Assembly: GCF_023716665.1 (NCBI RefSeq)
Contig: NZ_CP071859.1
Location: forward strand, 558,001 to 622,000
Source: Vibrio sp. SCSIO 43135
Lineage (GTDB): Bacteria; Pseudomonadota; Gammaproteobacteria; Enterobacterales; Vibrionaceae
Reading direction: 5' to 3'
Length of the DNA stretch: 64,000 nucleotides
Shown here: positions 43,191-54,157 of the stretch, piece after piece
How positions within the stretch are numbered: the stretch's first letter is position 1
How the letters are laid out: the number at the start of each line of letters is the position of its first letter
Notes under the pieces: model-generated
Database searches by the model: none
What the model was told of the DNA's origin: nothing
Seen by the model: only the letters and a program-made list of their open reading frames with translations
Translations under genes and position numbers: made by a program

Positions 43191-44753
43191 GTGAGTAAAC
43201 GTCTCCTAAAGTCGGGCATGATAGTCAGTGCCATGACTTTGATTTCGCGCGTTCTAGGCTTAGTTCGTGATGTTGTCGTCGCCAACTTAATGGGAGCTGG
43301 CGCAAGCGCGGATGTCTTCTTTTTTGCTAATAAGATTCCTAACTTCTTACGTCGCTTATTTGCTGAGGGCGCTTTTTCTCAAGCTTTTGTTCCAGTCCTG
43401 ACGGAGTATCACGCATCTGGCGATATGAATAAAACTCGAGAACTCATTGCGCGCGCTTCGGGAACATTAGGCGTCATTGTTTCTATAGTTACTGTGCTTG
43501 GGGTATTAGGGTCTGGCGTAGTGACGGCTTTGTTCGGCTTTGGTTGGTTTCTCGATTGGCTAAAGGGCGGACCATCGGCAGAGAAATTTGAGCTGGCGAG
43601 CTTTATGCTCAAAATTACCTTTCCTTATTTATGGTTTATCACCTTTGTCGCATTGTCTGGTGCGATTCTTAATACCATGGGTAAATTTGCAGTTTCCTCT
43701 TTTACCCCGGTATTTCTCAATGTGATGATCATTGGGTCAGCTTGGTATATAGCACCGAACCTAGCTCAACCCGAGGTCGGATTGGCGATTGGTGTCTTTC
43801 TTGGTGGCTTAGTTCAGTTCCTATTTCAAATCCCTTTCCTGATTAAAGCAGGTGTGATGGTTAAGCCTAAGTGGGGATGGCGCGACCCTGGAGTCGTGAA
43901 AATCCGTACTTTGATGATCCCCGCTCTGTTTGGTGTTTCGGTAAGTCAGATCAACCTGTTATTCGATACGTTTATCGCGAGTTTCCTTCAAACCGGCTCG
44001 ATCAGTTGGTTGTACTATTCCGACCGTTTATTGGAGTTCCCTTTGGGGCTGTTCGGAATTGCGATTGCAACAGTAATATTACCGGCTTTGTCTCGAAAGC
44101 ATGTTGATGCACAAGGTGAGGGGTTTGCTCATACCATGGATTGGGGGGTAAGAATGGTGACTCTATTGGGTATCCCTGCAATGTTAGGACTTATGGTATT
44201 GGCAAAGCCTATGCTGATGGTGTTATTTATGCGTGGTGAGTTTTCTCCGAATGATGTGCATCAAGCATCACTCTCTTTACTTGCTTACGCGTCAGGTTTA
44301 CTTAACTTTATGTTAATTAAGGTGTTGGCGCCTGGCTATTACAGCCGACAAGATACTAAAACACCAGTAAAGTACGGCATCATAGCAATGGCAACCAATA
44401 TGGTGTTTAACGCCATTTTTGCTTGGTTCTATGGATACGTGGGGCTAGCGATAGCAACGGCATTATCGGCGTTTGTAAATATGGCGCTTCTATATAGAGG
44501 GCTACATATCCAAGGTGTATACAAACTTACTAAAACAACGGTGCTATTTGTAAGCAAGTTAATTGTTGCGGGTGGTGCCATGGTAGCGGCTATTTTATGG
44601 CAGCTTGAAGATATGTCTGTTTGGTTAACTTGGGGACTTTCTGAACGGATTGGAATGCTAACTTTACTGATTGCTTTAGGGGCGGCTGTTTACCTAGCAA
44701 TAATATTTACACTGGGTGTTCGTCTAAAAGACCTAAAAGCAGCGACAGAGTAA
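43191..44753 (+). CDS. murJ: Lipid II flippase MurJ
   Basis: A 520-residue inner-membrane protein with about fourteen helices; it flips lipid II for peptidoglycan synthesis. The opening RLLKSGMIVSAMTLISRVLGLVRDVVVANLMGAG, and FFFANKIPNFLRRLFAEGAFSQAF with the key Arg residues, are typical MurJ. The open frame starts at 43140, but GAGG precedes GTG 43191 by five bases and the protein then begins M-SKRLLKSG, so GTG is chosen. It is divergent from rpsT and begins the murJ-ribF-ileS-lspA-fkpB-ispH run. Confidence 0.95.
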   Translation: MSKRLLKSGMIVSAMTLISRVLGLVRDVVVANLMGAGASADVFFFANKIPNFLRRLFAEGAFSQAFVPVLTEYHASGDMNKTRELIARASGTLGVIVSIVTVLGVLGSGVVTALFGFGWFLDWLKGGPSAEKFELASFMLKITFPYLWFITFVALSGAILNTMGKFAVSSFTPVFLNVMIIGSAWYIAPNLAQPEVGLAIGVFLGGLVQFLFQIPFLIKAGVMVKPKWGWRDPGVVKIRTLMIPALFGVSVSQINLLFDTFIASFLQTGSISWLYYSDRLLEFPLGLFGIAIATVILPALSRKHVDAQGEGFAHTMDWGVRMVTLLGIPAMLGLMVLAKPMLMVLFMRGEFSPNDVHQASLSLLAYASGLLNFMLIKVLAPGYYSRQDTKTPVKYGIIAMATNMVFNAIFAWFYGYVGLAIATALSAFVNMALLYRGLHIQGVYKLTKTTVLFVSKLIVAGGAMVAAILWQLEDMSVWLTWGLSERIGMLTLLIALGAAVYLAIIFTLGVRLKDLKAATE

Positions 44754-44824
44754 GGTTGATTAGTATATAATCCGTCGGTTTCACGTATTAGTATTCGAGA
44801 AAGATAGGTTTTTAGTATATTCCA

Positions 44825-45769
44825 ATGGAATTGATCCGCGGCATTCACAATATTAAGCCACAACATCAAGGTTGTGTGCTCACCATAGGAAACTTTGATG
44901 GCGTCCATCTTGGGCATCAGCAAGTCCTTAAGCAAGTGTCTGAGCAAGCAAGTGTTTTGAACTTGCCTTCTGTTGTGATGACGTTCGAGCCTCAGCCATT
45001 AGAGCTGTTTGCGAAAGAGAAAGCGCCAGCTCGATTGACTCGGTTGAGAGACAAATTTGTTCAATTAGGAAAACTAAACCTTGATCGGTTGCTATGCGTA
45101 AATTTTAACGCCTATTTTGCAAACTTATCTGCCGAGGAGTTCATTAGTGACTTGTTGGTGGCTAAGTTGGGTGTTAAGTTTTTAGTCGTTGGTGACGACT
45201 TCTGCTTTGGCAAAGGCCGCACGGGTGATTTCTCTATGCTGAAAGAAGCAGGAGAGAAGTACGGATTTGAAGTAGTGAGTACGCAAAGCTTTTGCTTTGA
45301 GCAAGCAAGAGTGAGCAGTACCGCTATTCGCCGCTCTCTAGCCAGTGATGATTTAGCCAATGCTAAGACCATGCTGGGTAGAAACTACAGCATCAGTGGC
45401 CGTGTTTCCCATGGTCGTAAGCTAGGCAGGACCATTGGTTTCCCAACCGCGAATATTCCGCTGAAGCGTTGTGTTTCGCCAGTGTCCGGCGTATACGTTG
45501 TTCAAGCATTAGGCTTGGGAGATGAGCCTGTCGGTGGTGTTGCTAATATTGGTCAGAGACCAACAGTAAACGGTGTTCGCCAACAACTCGAAGTGCACTT
45601 ATTTGACTTTCAAGCCAATTTGTACGGCAAACAGTTAGAAGTGGTACTTTTACATAAGCTCCGAGATGAGCAAAAGTTTGAGTCATTTGATTTACTCAAG
45701 CAACAAATAGAATTGGATGCTGAAGCAGCAAGGGTGTGGCTGCAGCAGCGTAAAGTCCAAGCGGTTTAG
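44825..45769 (+). CDS. ribF: Bifunctional riboflavin kinase / FAD synthetase
   Basis: A 314-residue enzyme making FMN then FAD. The N-terminal nucleotidyltransferase half has GNFDGVHLGHQQ (about residue 23) and a STAIRRSL motif (about 165). The C-terminal riboflavin kinase half has GRTIGFPTANI (about 200). Its ATG has no good Shine-Dalgarno (the nearest AGG is about 16 bases away), so translation may be modest. It lies between murJ and ileS, as in most gamma-proteobacteria. Confidence 0.96.
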   Translation: MELIRGIHNIKPQHQGCVLTIGNFDGVHLGHQQVLKQVSEQASVLNLPSVVMTFEPQPLELFAKEKAPARLTRLRDKFVQLGKLNLDRLLCVNFNAYFANLSAEEFISDLLVAKLGVKFLVVGDDFCFGKGRTGDFSMLKEAGEKYGFEVVSTQSFCFEQARVSSTAIRRSLASDDLANAKTMLGRNYSISGRVSHGRKLGRTIGFPTANIPLKRCVSPVSGVYVVQALGLGDEPVGGVANIGQRPTVNGVRQQLEVHLFDFQANLYGKQLEVVLLHKLRDEQKFESFDLLKQQIELDAEAARVWLQQRKVQAV

Positions 45770-45824
45770 TTCGCTGCTTGGCATAATGTCTAACTGTCAC
45801 CCAACACAACGGAATTAAGAATCG

Positions 45825-48653
45825 ATGAGTGAGTATAAAGATACCCTGAACCTTCCTGAAACAGGGTTTCCGATGCGTGGCAATCTGGCAAATCGTGAGC
45901 CAGAAATGCTTAAGCGTTGGTACAAAGAAGACCTTTATGGCGAAATCCGTAAAGCGAAGAAAGGCAAAAAATCTTTCGTTCTACATGATGGCCCTCCATA
46001 TGCGAATGGTGACATTCACATTGGTCACGCACTAAACAAGATTCTTAAAGACATTATTATTAAATCCAAAACGCTTTCTGGTTTTGATGCACCGTACATT
46101 CCTGGTTGGGACTGTCACGGCCTACCAATTGAACTAATGGTAGAAAAGAAGAAAGGCAAACCAGGCCAAAAAATCTCTGCGGCTGAGTTCCGTGAAGAGT
46201 GTCGTAAGTATGCGGCTGGTCAGGTTGAAGGCCAAAAAGAGAGCTTCAAACGCCTAGGTATCATGGGCGAGTGGGACAAGCCTTACCGCACTATGGATTT
46301 TGCTACAGAAGCAAACATCATCCGCGCACTAGGTAAGATTGCAGACAACGGCCACTTACTGAAAGGTTTTAAACCCGTTCACTGGTGTACTGACTGTGGT
46401 TCAGCTCTTGCTGAAGCAGAAGTAGAGTACAAAGATAAAGTTTCTCCTTCTATTGATGTTCGCTTTAAAGCAGAGGATGAATCTGCGCTGTTGTCTAAGT
46501 TCGACCTGACAGAAGGCCACAAAGGCGAAGGCGATATCTCTATCGTAATCTGGACGACCACACCGTGGACTCTGCCAGCAAACCGCGCAGTGTGTCTACG
46601 TGACGATCTAGAGTACGTACTTATCCAAGTAGAAGGCGAGGCGAAAGAGCGTATCATCGTTGCGTCTGAACTGGCGAAAGATGTGATGGATCGTGCAGGT
46701 ATCGAGCACTTCCATAACCTAGGTTTTGCGAAAGGTGCGGATCTTGAGCTTTCTCAGTTCCAACATCCATTCTACGACTTTACTGTTCCAGCGATCCTTG
46801 GCGATCACGTAACAACTGAATCTGGTACTGGTGTGGTTCACACTGCGCCTGGCCACGGTCAAGAAGACTTTGCAGTTGGTAACAAGTACAACCTAGAAGT
46901 AGCTAACCCAGTAGGTTCAAACGGTGTTTACTTACCGGATACTGAGCTATTTGCAGGTCAGCATGTATTTAAAGCCAATGATGCAGTAGTAGAAACGCTA
47001 AAAGAGAAAGGCGCGCTACTACACCACCATGCTTATGAGCACAGCTACCCACATTGTTGGAGACACAAAACGCCAATCATCTTCCGTGCAACACCGCAGT
47101 GGTTCGTTTCTATGGACCAAGCTGGCCTACGTGCAAAAGCTCTAGAGTCAATCAAAGGCGTTGAGTGGATGCCTGAATGGGGTCAAAGCCGTATCGAAGG
47201 TATGATTGAAGGTCGCCCTGAGTGGTGTATCTCTCGTCAACGTACTTGGGGTGTGCCAATTGCTCTATTTGTTCATAAAGAAACAGCCGAGCTTCACCCG
47301 AATACGATTGAGCTGGTTGAGCAAGTTGCAAAGCTAGTTGAAGAAAAAGGCATTCAAGCGTGGTGGGATCTAGAAATCTCTGATCTACTAGGTGAAGAAG
47401 CAGATAAGTACGAAAAAGTACTAGATACGCTAGACGTATGGTTTGATTCAGGTGTGACTCACTACTCTGTAGTTGATGCTCGTGAAGAATACAACGGTGC
47501 AAGCGCTGACCTATATCTTGAAGGTTCAGACCAACACCGTGGCTGGTTCCAGTCTTCTCTAATTTCATCAATTGCGATGAAAGATGAAGCGCCATACAAG
47601 CAAGTACTAACACACGGTTTTGTGGTTGATGGTCACGGCCGTAAGATGTCTAAATCTATCGGTAACGTAGTTGCACCAAAAGATGTAACGAACAAGCTAG
47701 GTGCAGATATTCTTCGTCTATGGGTTGCATCGACAGACTACACAGGTGAAGTTGCGGTTTCTGATGAAATCCTAAAACGCTCTGCTGATGCGTACCGTCG
47801 TATTCGTAACACGGCGCGTTTCTTCCTAGCGAACCTAAGTGGCTTTAACCCTGCAACAGATATCGTTCCTGCAGAAGAGATGGTTGCTTTAGACCGTTGG
47901 GCTGTTGGTCGTGCACTGGCTGCGCAAGAAGAGATTGTTAAGGCTTACGAAGAGTACAACACACACGGTGTGACTCAGCGTCTAATGCAGTTCTGTTCAA
48001 TCGAAATGGGTTCATTCTACCTAGATGTAATCAAAGACCGTCAATACACTGCGAAGTTGGGTGGCCACGCTCAACGTAGCTGTCAGACTGCGCTTTACTA
48101 CATCGTAGAAGCTCTAGTTCGTTGGATGGCACCAATCATGTCGTTCACTGCAGATGAAATTTGGAACGAAATGCCAGGCGAGCGCGAGAAGTTTGTCTTC
48201 ACCGGTGAGTGGTTCGAAGGTCTATTCGGTCTAGCGGAAGGTGAAGAGCTAAACAATGAGTTCTGGACTGAAATCCAAGCGGTTCGTGGTGGCGTAAACA
48301 AACTTCTAGAAGACGCTCGTAAAGAGAAGACTATCGGTGGCTCACTACAAGCAGAAGTGACGCTATACGCTGAAGATGCACTAGAGGCGAAAATTAACAA
48401 GCTAGAAGATGAACTGCGTTTCGTTCTTCTAACGTCGGCAGCAACAGTGAAGCCTCTAAGCGAGAAATCTGATGCAGCACAAGCAACTGATGTTGAAGGT
48501 TTGTTTGTTGAAGTGAAAGCAACTGAAGCCGAGAAGTGTGACCGTTGTTGGCACCACACACCAGACGTAGGCACGATTTCTGGTCACGAGAAAATCTGTG
48601 GTCGCTGTGTATCTAACGTAGATGGTGAAGGCGAAGTTCGTAAATTTGCGTAA
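45825..48653 (+). CDS. ileS: Isoleucyl-tRNA synthetase
   Basis: A 942-residue class I synthetase that charges tRNA-Ile and edits valine. HIGH motif in [10 protein letters not shown] (about 65), editing domain about 190-400 ([12 protein letters not shown]), KMSKS motif in [10 protein letters not shown] (about 605), and a C-terminal zinc finger with CDRCW and CGRC (about 905-930). Length is the family norm. AGGA-poor but clear GGAAT upstream of the ATG. A hairpin lies between it and lspA. Confidence 0.98.
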   Translation: MSEYKDTLNLPETGFPMRGNLANREPEMLKRWYKEDLYGEIRKAKKGKKSFVLHDGPPYANGDIHIGHALNKILKDIIIKSKTLSGFDAPYIPGWDCHGLPIELMVEKKKGKPGQKISAAEFREECRKYAAGQVEGQKESFKRLGIMGEWDKPYRTMDFATEANIIRALGKIADNGHLLKGFKPVHWCTDCGSALAEAEVEYKDKVSPSIDVRFKAEDESALLSKFDLTEGHKGEGDISIVIWTTTPWTLPANRAVCLRDDLEYVLIQVEGEAKERIIVASELAKDVMDRAGIEHFHNLGFAKGADLELSQFQHPFYDFTVPAILGDHVTTESGTGVVHTAPGHGQEDFAVGNKYNLEVANPVGSNGVYLPDTELFAGQHVFKANDAVVETLKEKGALLHHHAYEHSYPHCWRHKTPIIFRATPQWFVSMDQAGLRAKALESIKGVEWMPEWGQSRIEGMIEGRPEWCISRQRTWGVPIALFVHKETAELHPNTIELVEQVAKLVEEKGIQAWWDLEISDLLGEEADKYEKVLDTLDVWFDSGVTHYSVVDAREEYNGASADLYLEGSDQHRGWFQSSLISSIAMKDEAPYKQVLTHGFVVDGHGRKMSKSIGNVVAPKDVTNKLGADILRLWVASTDYTGEVAVSDEILKRSADAYRRIRNTARFFLANLSGFNPATDIVPAEEMVALDRWAVGRALAAQEEIVKAYEEYNTHGVTQRLMQFCSIEMGSFYLDVIKDRQYTAKLGGHAQRSCQTALYYIVEALVRWMAPIMSFTADEIWNEMPGEREKFVFTGEWFEGLFGLAEGEELNNEFWTEIQAVRGGVNKLLEDARKEKTIGGSLQAEVTLYAEDALEAKINKLEDELRFVLLTSAATVKPLSEKSDAAQATDVEGLFVEVKATEAEKCDRCWHHTPDVGTISGHEKICGRCVSNVDGEGEVRKFA

Positions 48654-48692
48654 TTGGCAAAATAGCAACTGAACTTTTTAGCAATTCTATAG

Positions 48693-48718
48693 CCCCAGTA
48701 TCTACTGGGGTTATTTTT
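48693..48718 (+). terminator. Hairpin with T-tract between ileS and lspA
   Basis: Stem CCCCAGTA / TACTGGGG with a TC loop followed by TTATTTTTAT. Probably a partial terminator, as the following genes continue in the same direction. Confidence 0.7.
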
Positions 48719-48754
48719 ATCAGCCATTTTTAGGGCTCACTTTTAGGGGATAAG

Positions 48755-49258
48755 ATGTCAAATATTCCATTAAAACAATCAGGTGTACGTTGGCTCTGGC
48801 TTGCGCTAGTTATCTTCATAGCGGATATCGGTATTAAATTATTCGTGATGGATAACATGGGTTACGGTTGGGCGAATCGCATTGAAGTTCTACCGTTCTT
48901 TAATTTTCTTTATGTTCATAACTATGGAGCTGCATTCAGCTTCTTGAGTGATCAGGCTGGCTGGCAACGTTGGTTGTTTACTGGTATCGCGTTTGCTGTG
49001 ACAGGTATGTTGACTTACTGGATGAGCAAGCTTCCGGCGCAAGAGAAGTGGAATAATATTGCTTACGCCATGATCATTGGTGGTGCTGTTGGTAATGTGT
49101 TTGATCGTGTAGTTCACGGTTATGTAGTTGATTACTTAGATTTTTACTGGGGAACCTATCACTGGCCTGCGTTTAACTTAGCTGATATGGCGATAGTCAC
49201 GGGGGCAGCAATGATCATTCTAGATAGCTTCCGCTCTAAACAAGAAAGCCAAGCCTAA
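48755..49258 (+). CDS. lspA: Lipoprotein signal peptidase (signal peptidase II)
   Basis: A 167-residue inner-membrane aspartic protease that cleaves lipoprotein signal peptides after Lgt has acted. Four helices are visible. The catalytic Asp pair lies in [10 protein letters not shown] (about 123) and FNLADMAIV (about 142). AGGGG is nine bases before the ATG. lgt, the preceding enzyme of the pathway, is also in the window at 37567. Confidence 0.97.
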   Translation: MSNIPLKQSGVRWLWLALVIFIADIGIKLFVMDNMGYGWANRIEVLPFFNFLYVHNYGAAFSFLSDQAGWQRWLFTGIAFAVTGMLTYWMSKLPAQEKWNNIAYAMIIGGAVGNVFDRVVHGYVVDYLDFYWGTYHWPAFNLADMAIVTGAAMIILDSFRSKQESQA

Positions 49259-49365
49259 ACGATTTAAAGCAAATAACCTTAAGCGCTGTCTGTTGATTCA
49301 GGCGGCGCTTTCTAATATAAGAACACAGCAACATTAATAAATACTAATAACAAGGAAGCGGTAAC

Positions 49366-49797
49366 GTGACGACAATAGCCCAAGACTCTGCAGTAACGCT
49401 GCATTTCACCATCAAACTTAAAGATGGTTCCGTTGCTGATAGTACTCATAATATGGGTAAGCCAGCGAAATTAGTCATTGGAGACGGTAGCTTGAGTGAG
49501 AACTTCGAACAATGCTTAGTAGGCTTAAGTTCGGGTGACAACAAGGCCATTGAATTAAAAGCGGAAGACGCATTTGGTATGCCAAATCCAGACAATGTTC
49601 ACCACATGGAGAGAGCCAAGTTTGTCGGTGATGCTGAAGTGGAAGTTGGCACCATCATGGCTTTTTCTGGTCGAGATGGAATGGAAATTCCAGGTATTAT
49701 TACTGAAATCGCAGGTGACTCAGTGACGGTAGACTTCAATCATCCTTTAGCAGGGCAAGATGTGACTTTTGAAGTTGAGATTTTGTCAGTAGAATAG
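49366..49797 (+). CDS. fkpB: FKBP-type peptidyl-prolyl isomerase FkpB (SlpA-like)
   Basis: A 143-residue cytosolic FKBP of the SlyD-like class. The FKBP half (about 8-65 and 125-143) is split by an insert-in-flap domain. It isomerises prolyl bonds and acts as a chaperone. The SlyD His/Cys metal tail is absent, which fits FkpB. The start is GTG 49366 with AAGGA about nine bases upstream. Order ileS-lspA-fkpB-ispH is the classical one. Confidence 0.94.
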   Translation: MTTIAQDSAVTLHFTIKLKDGSVADSTHNMGKPAKLVIGDGSLSENFEQCLVGLSSGDNKAIELKAEDAFGMPNPDNVHHMERAKFVGDAEVEVGTIMAFSGRDGMEIPGIITEIAGDSVTVDFNHPLAGQDVTFEVEILSVE

Positions 49798-49820
49798 CGA
49801 ACCCATAAAGAACATAAACC

Positions 49821-50783
49821 ATGAGCAATGCAATGAAGATCCTTTTAGCCAACCCACGTGGCTTCTGTGCAGGTGTTGATCGCGCCATCAGTATCGTAGA
49901 GCGCGCGTTAGAAATGTATCAACCACCAATCTATGTCAGACATGAAGTGGTTCATAACCGTTTTGTTGTCGAAGGGCTAAAACAGCGTGGTGCGATTTTT
50001 GTTGAAGAGTTAAGTGAAGTTCCTGATGACAATATCGTGATTTTCTCTGCTCATGGGGTTTCGCAAGCGGTTCGTAAAGAAGCGAAAGAGCGAGAACTTA
50101 CAGTATTTGACGCTACTTGCCCATTGGTAACCAAAGTCCATATGGAAGTGGCACGAGCAAGCCGTAAGCACATGGAAGTAGTCCTGATCGGTCACGCAGG
50201 CCACCCTGAAGTCGAAGGTACTATGGGGCAATATGCGAGTGAGCAAGGCGGGATGTACTTGGTGGAAACGCCTGCAGATGTTGAGTTGCTGAAGGCCAAG
50301 GTAAAAGATCCTTCACACTTACATTATGTTAGCCAAACGACGCTTTCAGTGGATGAAACTGCGGATGTGATTGATGAACTGCGCCGAGTTTTCCCTGATA
50401 TCCAAGGCCCTCGTAAAGATGACATTTGCTACGCGACACAGAATCGCCAAGATGCGGTACGTGAGTTAGCCAGTGACGTGGATGTAGTTGTGGTAGTTGG
50501 GTCTAAAAACTCTTCTAACTCCACTCGCTTGAAAGAGCTGGCAGAAAAACTAGGTACGCCTGGTTATCTGACGGACTGCCCAGAAGACATCAAGCCGGAA
50601 TGGTTTGAAGGCAAAGTAAATGTGGGTGTGACAGCTGGCGCATCTGCACCGGAAGAATTAGTCGATCAGATACTGGGCCGCATTCAAGAGCTTGGTGCAA
50701 CTTCTGTTGAAAACGTTGTTGGCCGAGAGGAAAACATGTTCTTCGAAGTACCTAAAGAGTTGCAGATTAAGCAAGTCGACTAA
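49821..50783 (+). CDS. ispH: 4-hydroxy-3-methylbut-2-enyl diphosphate reductase
   Basis: A 320-residue iron-sulfur enzyme, last step of the MEP isoprenoid pathway, giving IPP and DMAPP. Three cluster cysteines are in [11 protein letters not shown] (about 16), [11 protein letters not shown] (about 100) and [12 protein letters not shown] (about 200); the catalytic Glu lies in [14 protein letters not shown] 49821 is taken; ATG 49833, four codons later, would match the E. coli start exactly and is also possible. It ends the murJ-ispH run with a terminator. Confidence 0.96.
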   Translation: MSNAMKILLANPRGFCAGVDRAISIVERALEMYQPPIYVRHEVVHNRFVVEGLKQRGAIFVEELSEVPDDNIVIFSAHGVSQAVRKEAKERELTVFDATCPLVTKVHMEVARASRKHMEVVLIGHAGHPEVEGTMGQYASEQGGMYLVETPADVELLKAKVKDPSHLHYVSQTTLSVDETADVIDELRRVFPDIQGPRKDDICYATQNRQDAVRELASDVDVVVVVGSKNSSNSTRLKELAEKLGTPGYLTDCPEDIKPEWFEGKVNVGVTAGASAPEELVDQILGRIQELGATSVENVVGREENMFFEVPKELQIKQVD

Positions 50784-50799
50784 CGGTATCAATTCGCAC

Positions 50800-50827
50800 A
50801 AAAGCCCACTAATTAGTGGGCTTTTTT
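50800..50827 (+). terminator. ispH terminator
   Basis: Stem AAAAGCCCACT / AGTGGGCTTTT with an AATT loop and extra Ts. Confidence 0.9.
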
Positions 50828-50914
50828 ACATCACCGAAAATACACGGTGCAGAGTATGCGTTGGCTGCGAAATGCTCGGTTATGTTTGTCTGCTCTTCGT
50901 TTGATATGAAATAA

Positions 50915-50942
50915 AAAAGCCAGTCTATTCAGACTGGCTTTT
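50915..50942 (-). terminator. Terminator of the CstA-type transporter
   Basis: Stem AAAAGCCAGTCT / AGACTGGCTTTT with an ATTC loop, T-rich on the minus strand, just after the stop at 50967. Confidence 0.88.
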
Positions 50943-50966
50943 GATTCGCAAGCAAAGATGTATTGA

Positions 50967-52451
50967 TTAAGCAGTTTCAGTTACTGCTTTTGGTTGCTCT
51001 TCATCATCAAGGTCTAGTTCGCCTTTTCCTTTAGAGCGCTTAATTACCAGAGCGGTTACGCCTAAAGTGAAGATGATGCCAGCAATAGTTGAAATGTTCA
51101 TCGGTAGACCGAAACCTAGAGTGCTGTTGTTTAGGATAAAGGTGACAACAACAGTAGTCATAAACATTGCTGGAACTGTAGTAATCCAGTGTAGCTTGTC
51201 GTGACGTAGTAGGTACGCAGACGCTGTCCATAACATCATCACAGCTGTTGTTTGGTTAGCGAAGCCGAAGTAGCGCCAGATAACACCGAAGTCTACTTGA
51301 GTTAGGATGCCACCGATAACAAACAGTGGGATTGCCATCATTAAGCGGTTGCGCAGTGTTTTCTGCTCCATGTTGAAGTATTCAGCAAGGATTAGACGGC
51401 TAGAGCGGAATGCTGTATCACCAGAAGTGATTGGCAGAATAACTACACCTAGGAAAGCAATGATGCCACCAAATACACCGAGAAGACCAAATGATGAGCT
51501 GTAAACAACATTACCTGGACCACCGTTAGATACCGCTTCTTGTAGTAGTTCAATTGAGCCGAAGAAAGACAGTGCAATAGCACACCAGATAAGAGCGATA
51601 ACGCCTTCACCGATCATTGCTCCGTAGAATACAAAGCGACCATTCTTCTCGTTTTCCATACAACGCGCCATTAGAGGTGACTGAGTTGCGTGGAAACCAG
51701 AGATAGCACCACAAGCGATTGTGATGAATAGCGCAGGCCATAGCGGCAGGTCGTTCGGGTTCATATTAGTGAACATGTCGCTCATTTGGTAGTTACCCAT
51801 CACTGAGTGCTCGCTAGAGAATGCTACAGCAGTGATTAGGCCAACCGACATAAAGATAAGCAGTGCGCCGAATAGTGGGTAGAAGCGGCCAATGATCTTA
51901 TCAACCGGAACGATAGTCGCGATGATGTAGTAACCAAAGATGATAGCAACCATAGTACCCATTGTTACTGTCATATCAGTTTGGTCGTTGATAAGGTTAG
52001 TGATCATGCCAGCTGGTGCACTTACGAATACCACACCTACAAGTAGCAATAGGACAATGGCAAAAATGTTCATAAAGTGTTTAGCGCCTTTGCCTAAGTA
52101 ACGTCCTGTAATAGTCGGTACAGATGCACCACCGTTGCGAACTGATAACATGCCTGAGAAGTAGTCGTGAACTGCACCTGCGAAAATACAACCGATAACG
52201 ATCCACAGCATTGCAGCAGGGCCGTATAGAGCACCCATGATTGGACCGAAGATTGGACCAACACCTGCGATGTTGAGTAGTTGTACTAGGTAGACTTTTT
52301 TAGTCGACATTGGAACGTAATCAACACCATCCGCTTTAGTATGCGCTGGTGTTTGACGTTTTTCGTTGATGCCAAATACTTTTTCGACAAAAGCGCCGTA
52401 AATAAAGTATCCGCCAATTAAGGCCGCGACACAGGTGAGGAACCACATCAT
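50967..52451 (-). CDS. CstA-family transporter, probable BtsU-type pyruvate importer
   Basis: A 494-residue inner-membrane protein with about fourteen helices, of the carbon starvation A (peptide/pyruvate) family. Family signatures: LLNIAGVGPIFGPIMGALYGP (about 58-78) split by glycines, and ITSGDTAFRSSRL (about 340). It is shorter than E. coli CstA or BtsT (about 700). Seven BtsR-type direct repeats lie 83-210 bp upstream of the ATG, and a BtsS/BtsR-like pair is encoded 5 kb away, so pyruvate-induced expression is likely. As I recall, a BtsSR-controlled pyruvate transporter named BtsU has been described in V. campbellii; this is probably the same gene. AAGGA is eight bases before ATG 52451. 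Confidence 0.87.
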   Translation of the reverse strand: MMWFLTCVAALIGGYFIYGAFVEKVFGINEKRQTPAHTKADGVDYVPMSTKKVYLVQLLNIAGVGPIFGPIMGALYGPAAMLWIVIGCIFAGAVHDYFSGMLSVRNGGASVPTITGRYLGKGAKHFMNIFAIVLLLLVGVVFVSAPAGMITNLINDQTDMTVTMGTMVAIIFGYYIIATIVPVDKIIGRFYPLFGALLIFMSVGLITAVAFSSEHSVMGNYQMSDMFTNMNPNDLPLWPALFITIACGAISGFHATQSPLMARCMENEKNGRFVFYGAMIGEGVIALIWCAIALSFFGSIELLQEAVSNGGPGNVVYSSSFGLLGVFGGIIAFLGVVILPITSGDTAFRSSRLILAEYFNMEQKTLRNRLMMAIPLFVIGGILTQVDFGVIWRYFGFANQTTAVMMLWTASAYLLRHDKLHWITTVPAMFMTTVVVTFILNNSTLGFGLPMNISTIAGIIFTLGVTALVIKRSKGKGELDLDDEEQPKAVTETA

Positions 52452-52533
52452 AGCAATTATCCTTTGGGTAAATTCTTATAAGCTCAGGGTGAATACTATT
52501 TAAACAACTGGCGAGAAACACCCGCTTTTGTGT

Positions 52534-52661
52534 TGAGTGGTCGTATTGGCGTTTTAGTGGTTTTTATCAATAGTGAGTGGTTTGAGGAATTACTGAGTGG
52601 TGTGATTAGAGTTTAAGTGGTGTTGTTGGTGGGTAACTGGTGTTTATCGATGATAAACGGT
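52534..52661 (-). repeat. Seven direct repeats with exact 20-bp period, probable BtsR (LytTR) binding array
   Basis: On the plus strand the 8-mers start at 52534, 52554, 52574, 52594, 52614, 52634 and 52654: TGAGTGGT, TTAGTGGT, TGAGTGGT, TGAGTGGT, TAAGTGGT, TAACTGGT, TAAACGGT. Read on the minus strand (toward the transporter) they are ACCACTCA, ACCACTAA, ACCACTCA twice, ACCACTTA, ACCAGTTA and ACCGTTTA. The E. coli BtsR/YehT target is two ACC(G/A)CT(C/T)A boxes with a 13-bp spacer; here seven boxes have 12-bp spacers. The central copies fit best and the distal ones decay. Confidence 0.85.
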
Positions 52662-52761
52662 CTAACCCTCAAATTTAGTTTATCGGTTCGCGATCATAGT
52701 CGGTGACATGATGTACTATTGATATCAAGGAAATAGGCCTTCGAATAAAAAAAGGAAAAGC

Positions 52762-53106
52762 ATGAAAAAGATAATAATGGCATCGGTATTGATGATGTTG
52801 GCTGGTTGCGTATCCACTTCTCAGGAAGACTTAGCGCAAGAAGGAGATTGGCGCCAAATTGGTTATCAAGATGGTATTAGAGGACATACTGAGCGCTCTT
52901 TTTCTCAGCTTTCTAAGTTGGGTAGTGTGGTGATGGCGGAATACGATGAAGGTTACTTAGAGGGTGTGGCTGAATATTGTAATCCAAACCATGCCTACAT
53001 GATTGGTCTATCTGGACAGCCATACGAGGGCGTGTGTGAAGGGATGGAAGACGCGCAGCAGTTCCGAATGGAATGGCAGCGTGGTTGGAACGAATACAGC
53101 AACTAA
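52762..53106 (+). CDS. DUF2799-family lipoprotein
   Basis: A 114-residue predicted lipoprotein: positively charged start, hydrophobic stretch and lipobox MLAGC with the Cys at residue 16. The mature part (WRQIGYQDGIRGH, then a second GYLEGVAEYCNP) matches DUF2799, a small envelope family of unknown function. It is divergent from the CstA-type gene, so the repeat array could in principle influence both. A hairpin without T-tract follows the stop. Confidence 0.8.
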   Translation: MKKIIMASVLMMLAGCVSTSQEDLAQEGDWRQIGYQDGIRGHTERSFSQLSKLGSVVMAEYDEGYLEGVAEYCNPNHAYMIGLSGQPYEGVCEGMEDAQQFRMEWQRGWNEYSN

Positions 53107-53114
53107 GTGAAAAC

Positions 53115-53143
53115 GAGCACTCAGTGAGGGTCAATGAGTGCTC
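53115..53143. terminator. Hairpin after the DUF2799 gene
   Basis: Perfect stem GAGCACTCA / TGAGTGCTC with an 11-base loop but no T-run. It may act as a weak terminator between the converging DUF2799 and murQ genes. Confidence 0.5.
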
Positions 53144-53172
53144 TCCTAGTGGATGTTTAGATAAGTGACAAT

Positions 53173-54114
<942 letters not shown>

Positions 54115-54157
54115 TTAACGGGTTAAAACTTCTCGGCAAAATGAGCAGGTGATAAAG

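Noticed and set aside
47152..47613. 153-codon minus-strand frame inside ileS
   Set aside because: Shadow frame of a well-conserved synthetase region; no ribosome binding site.
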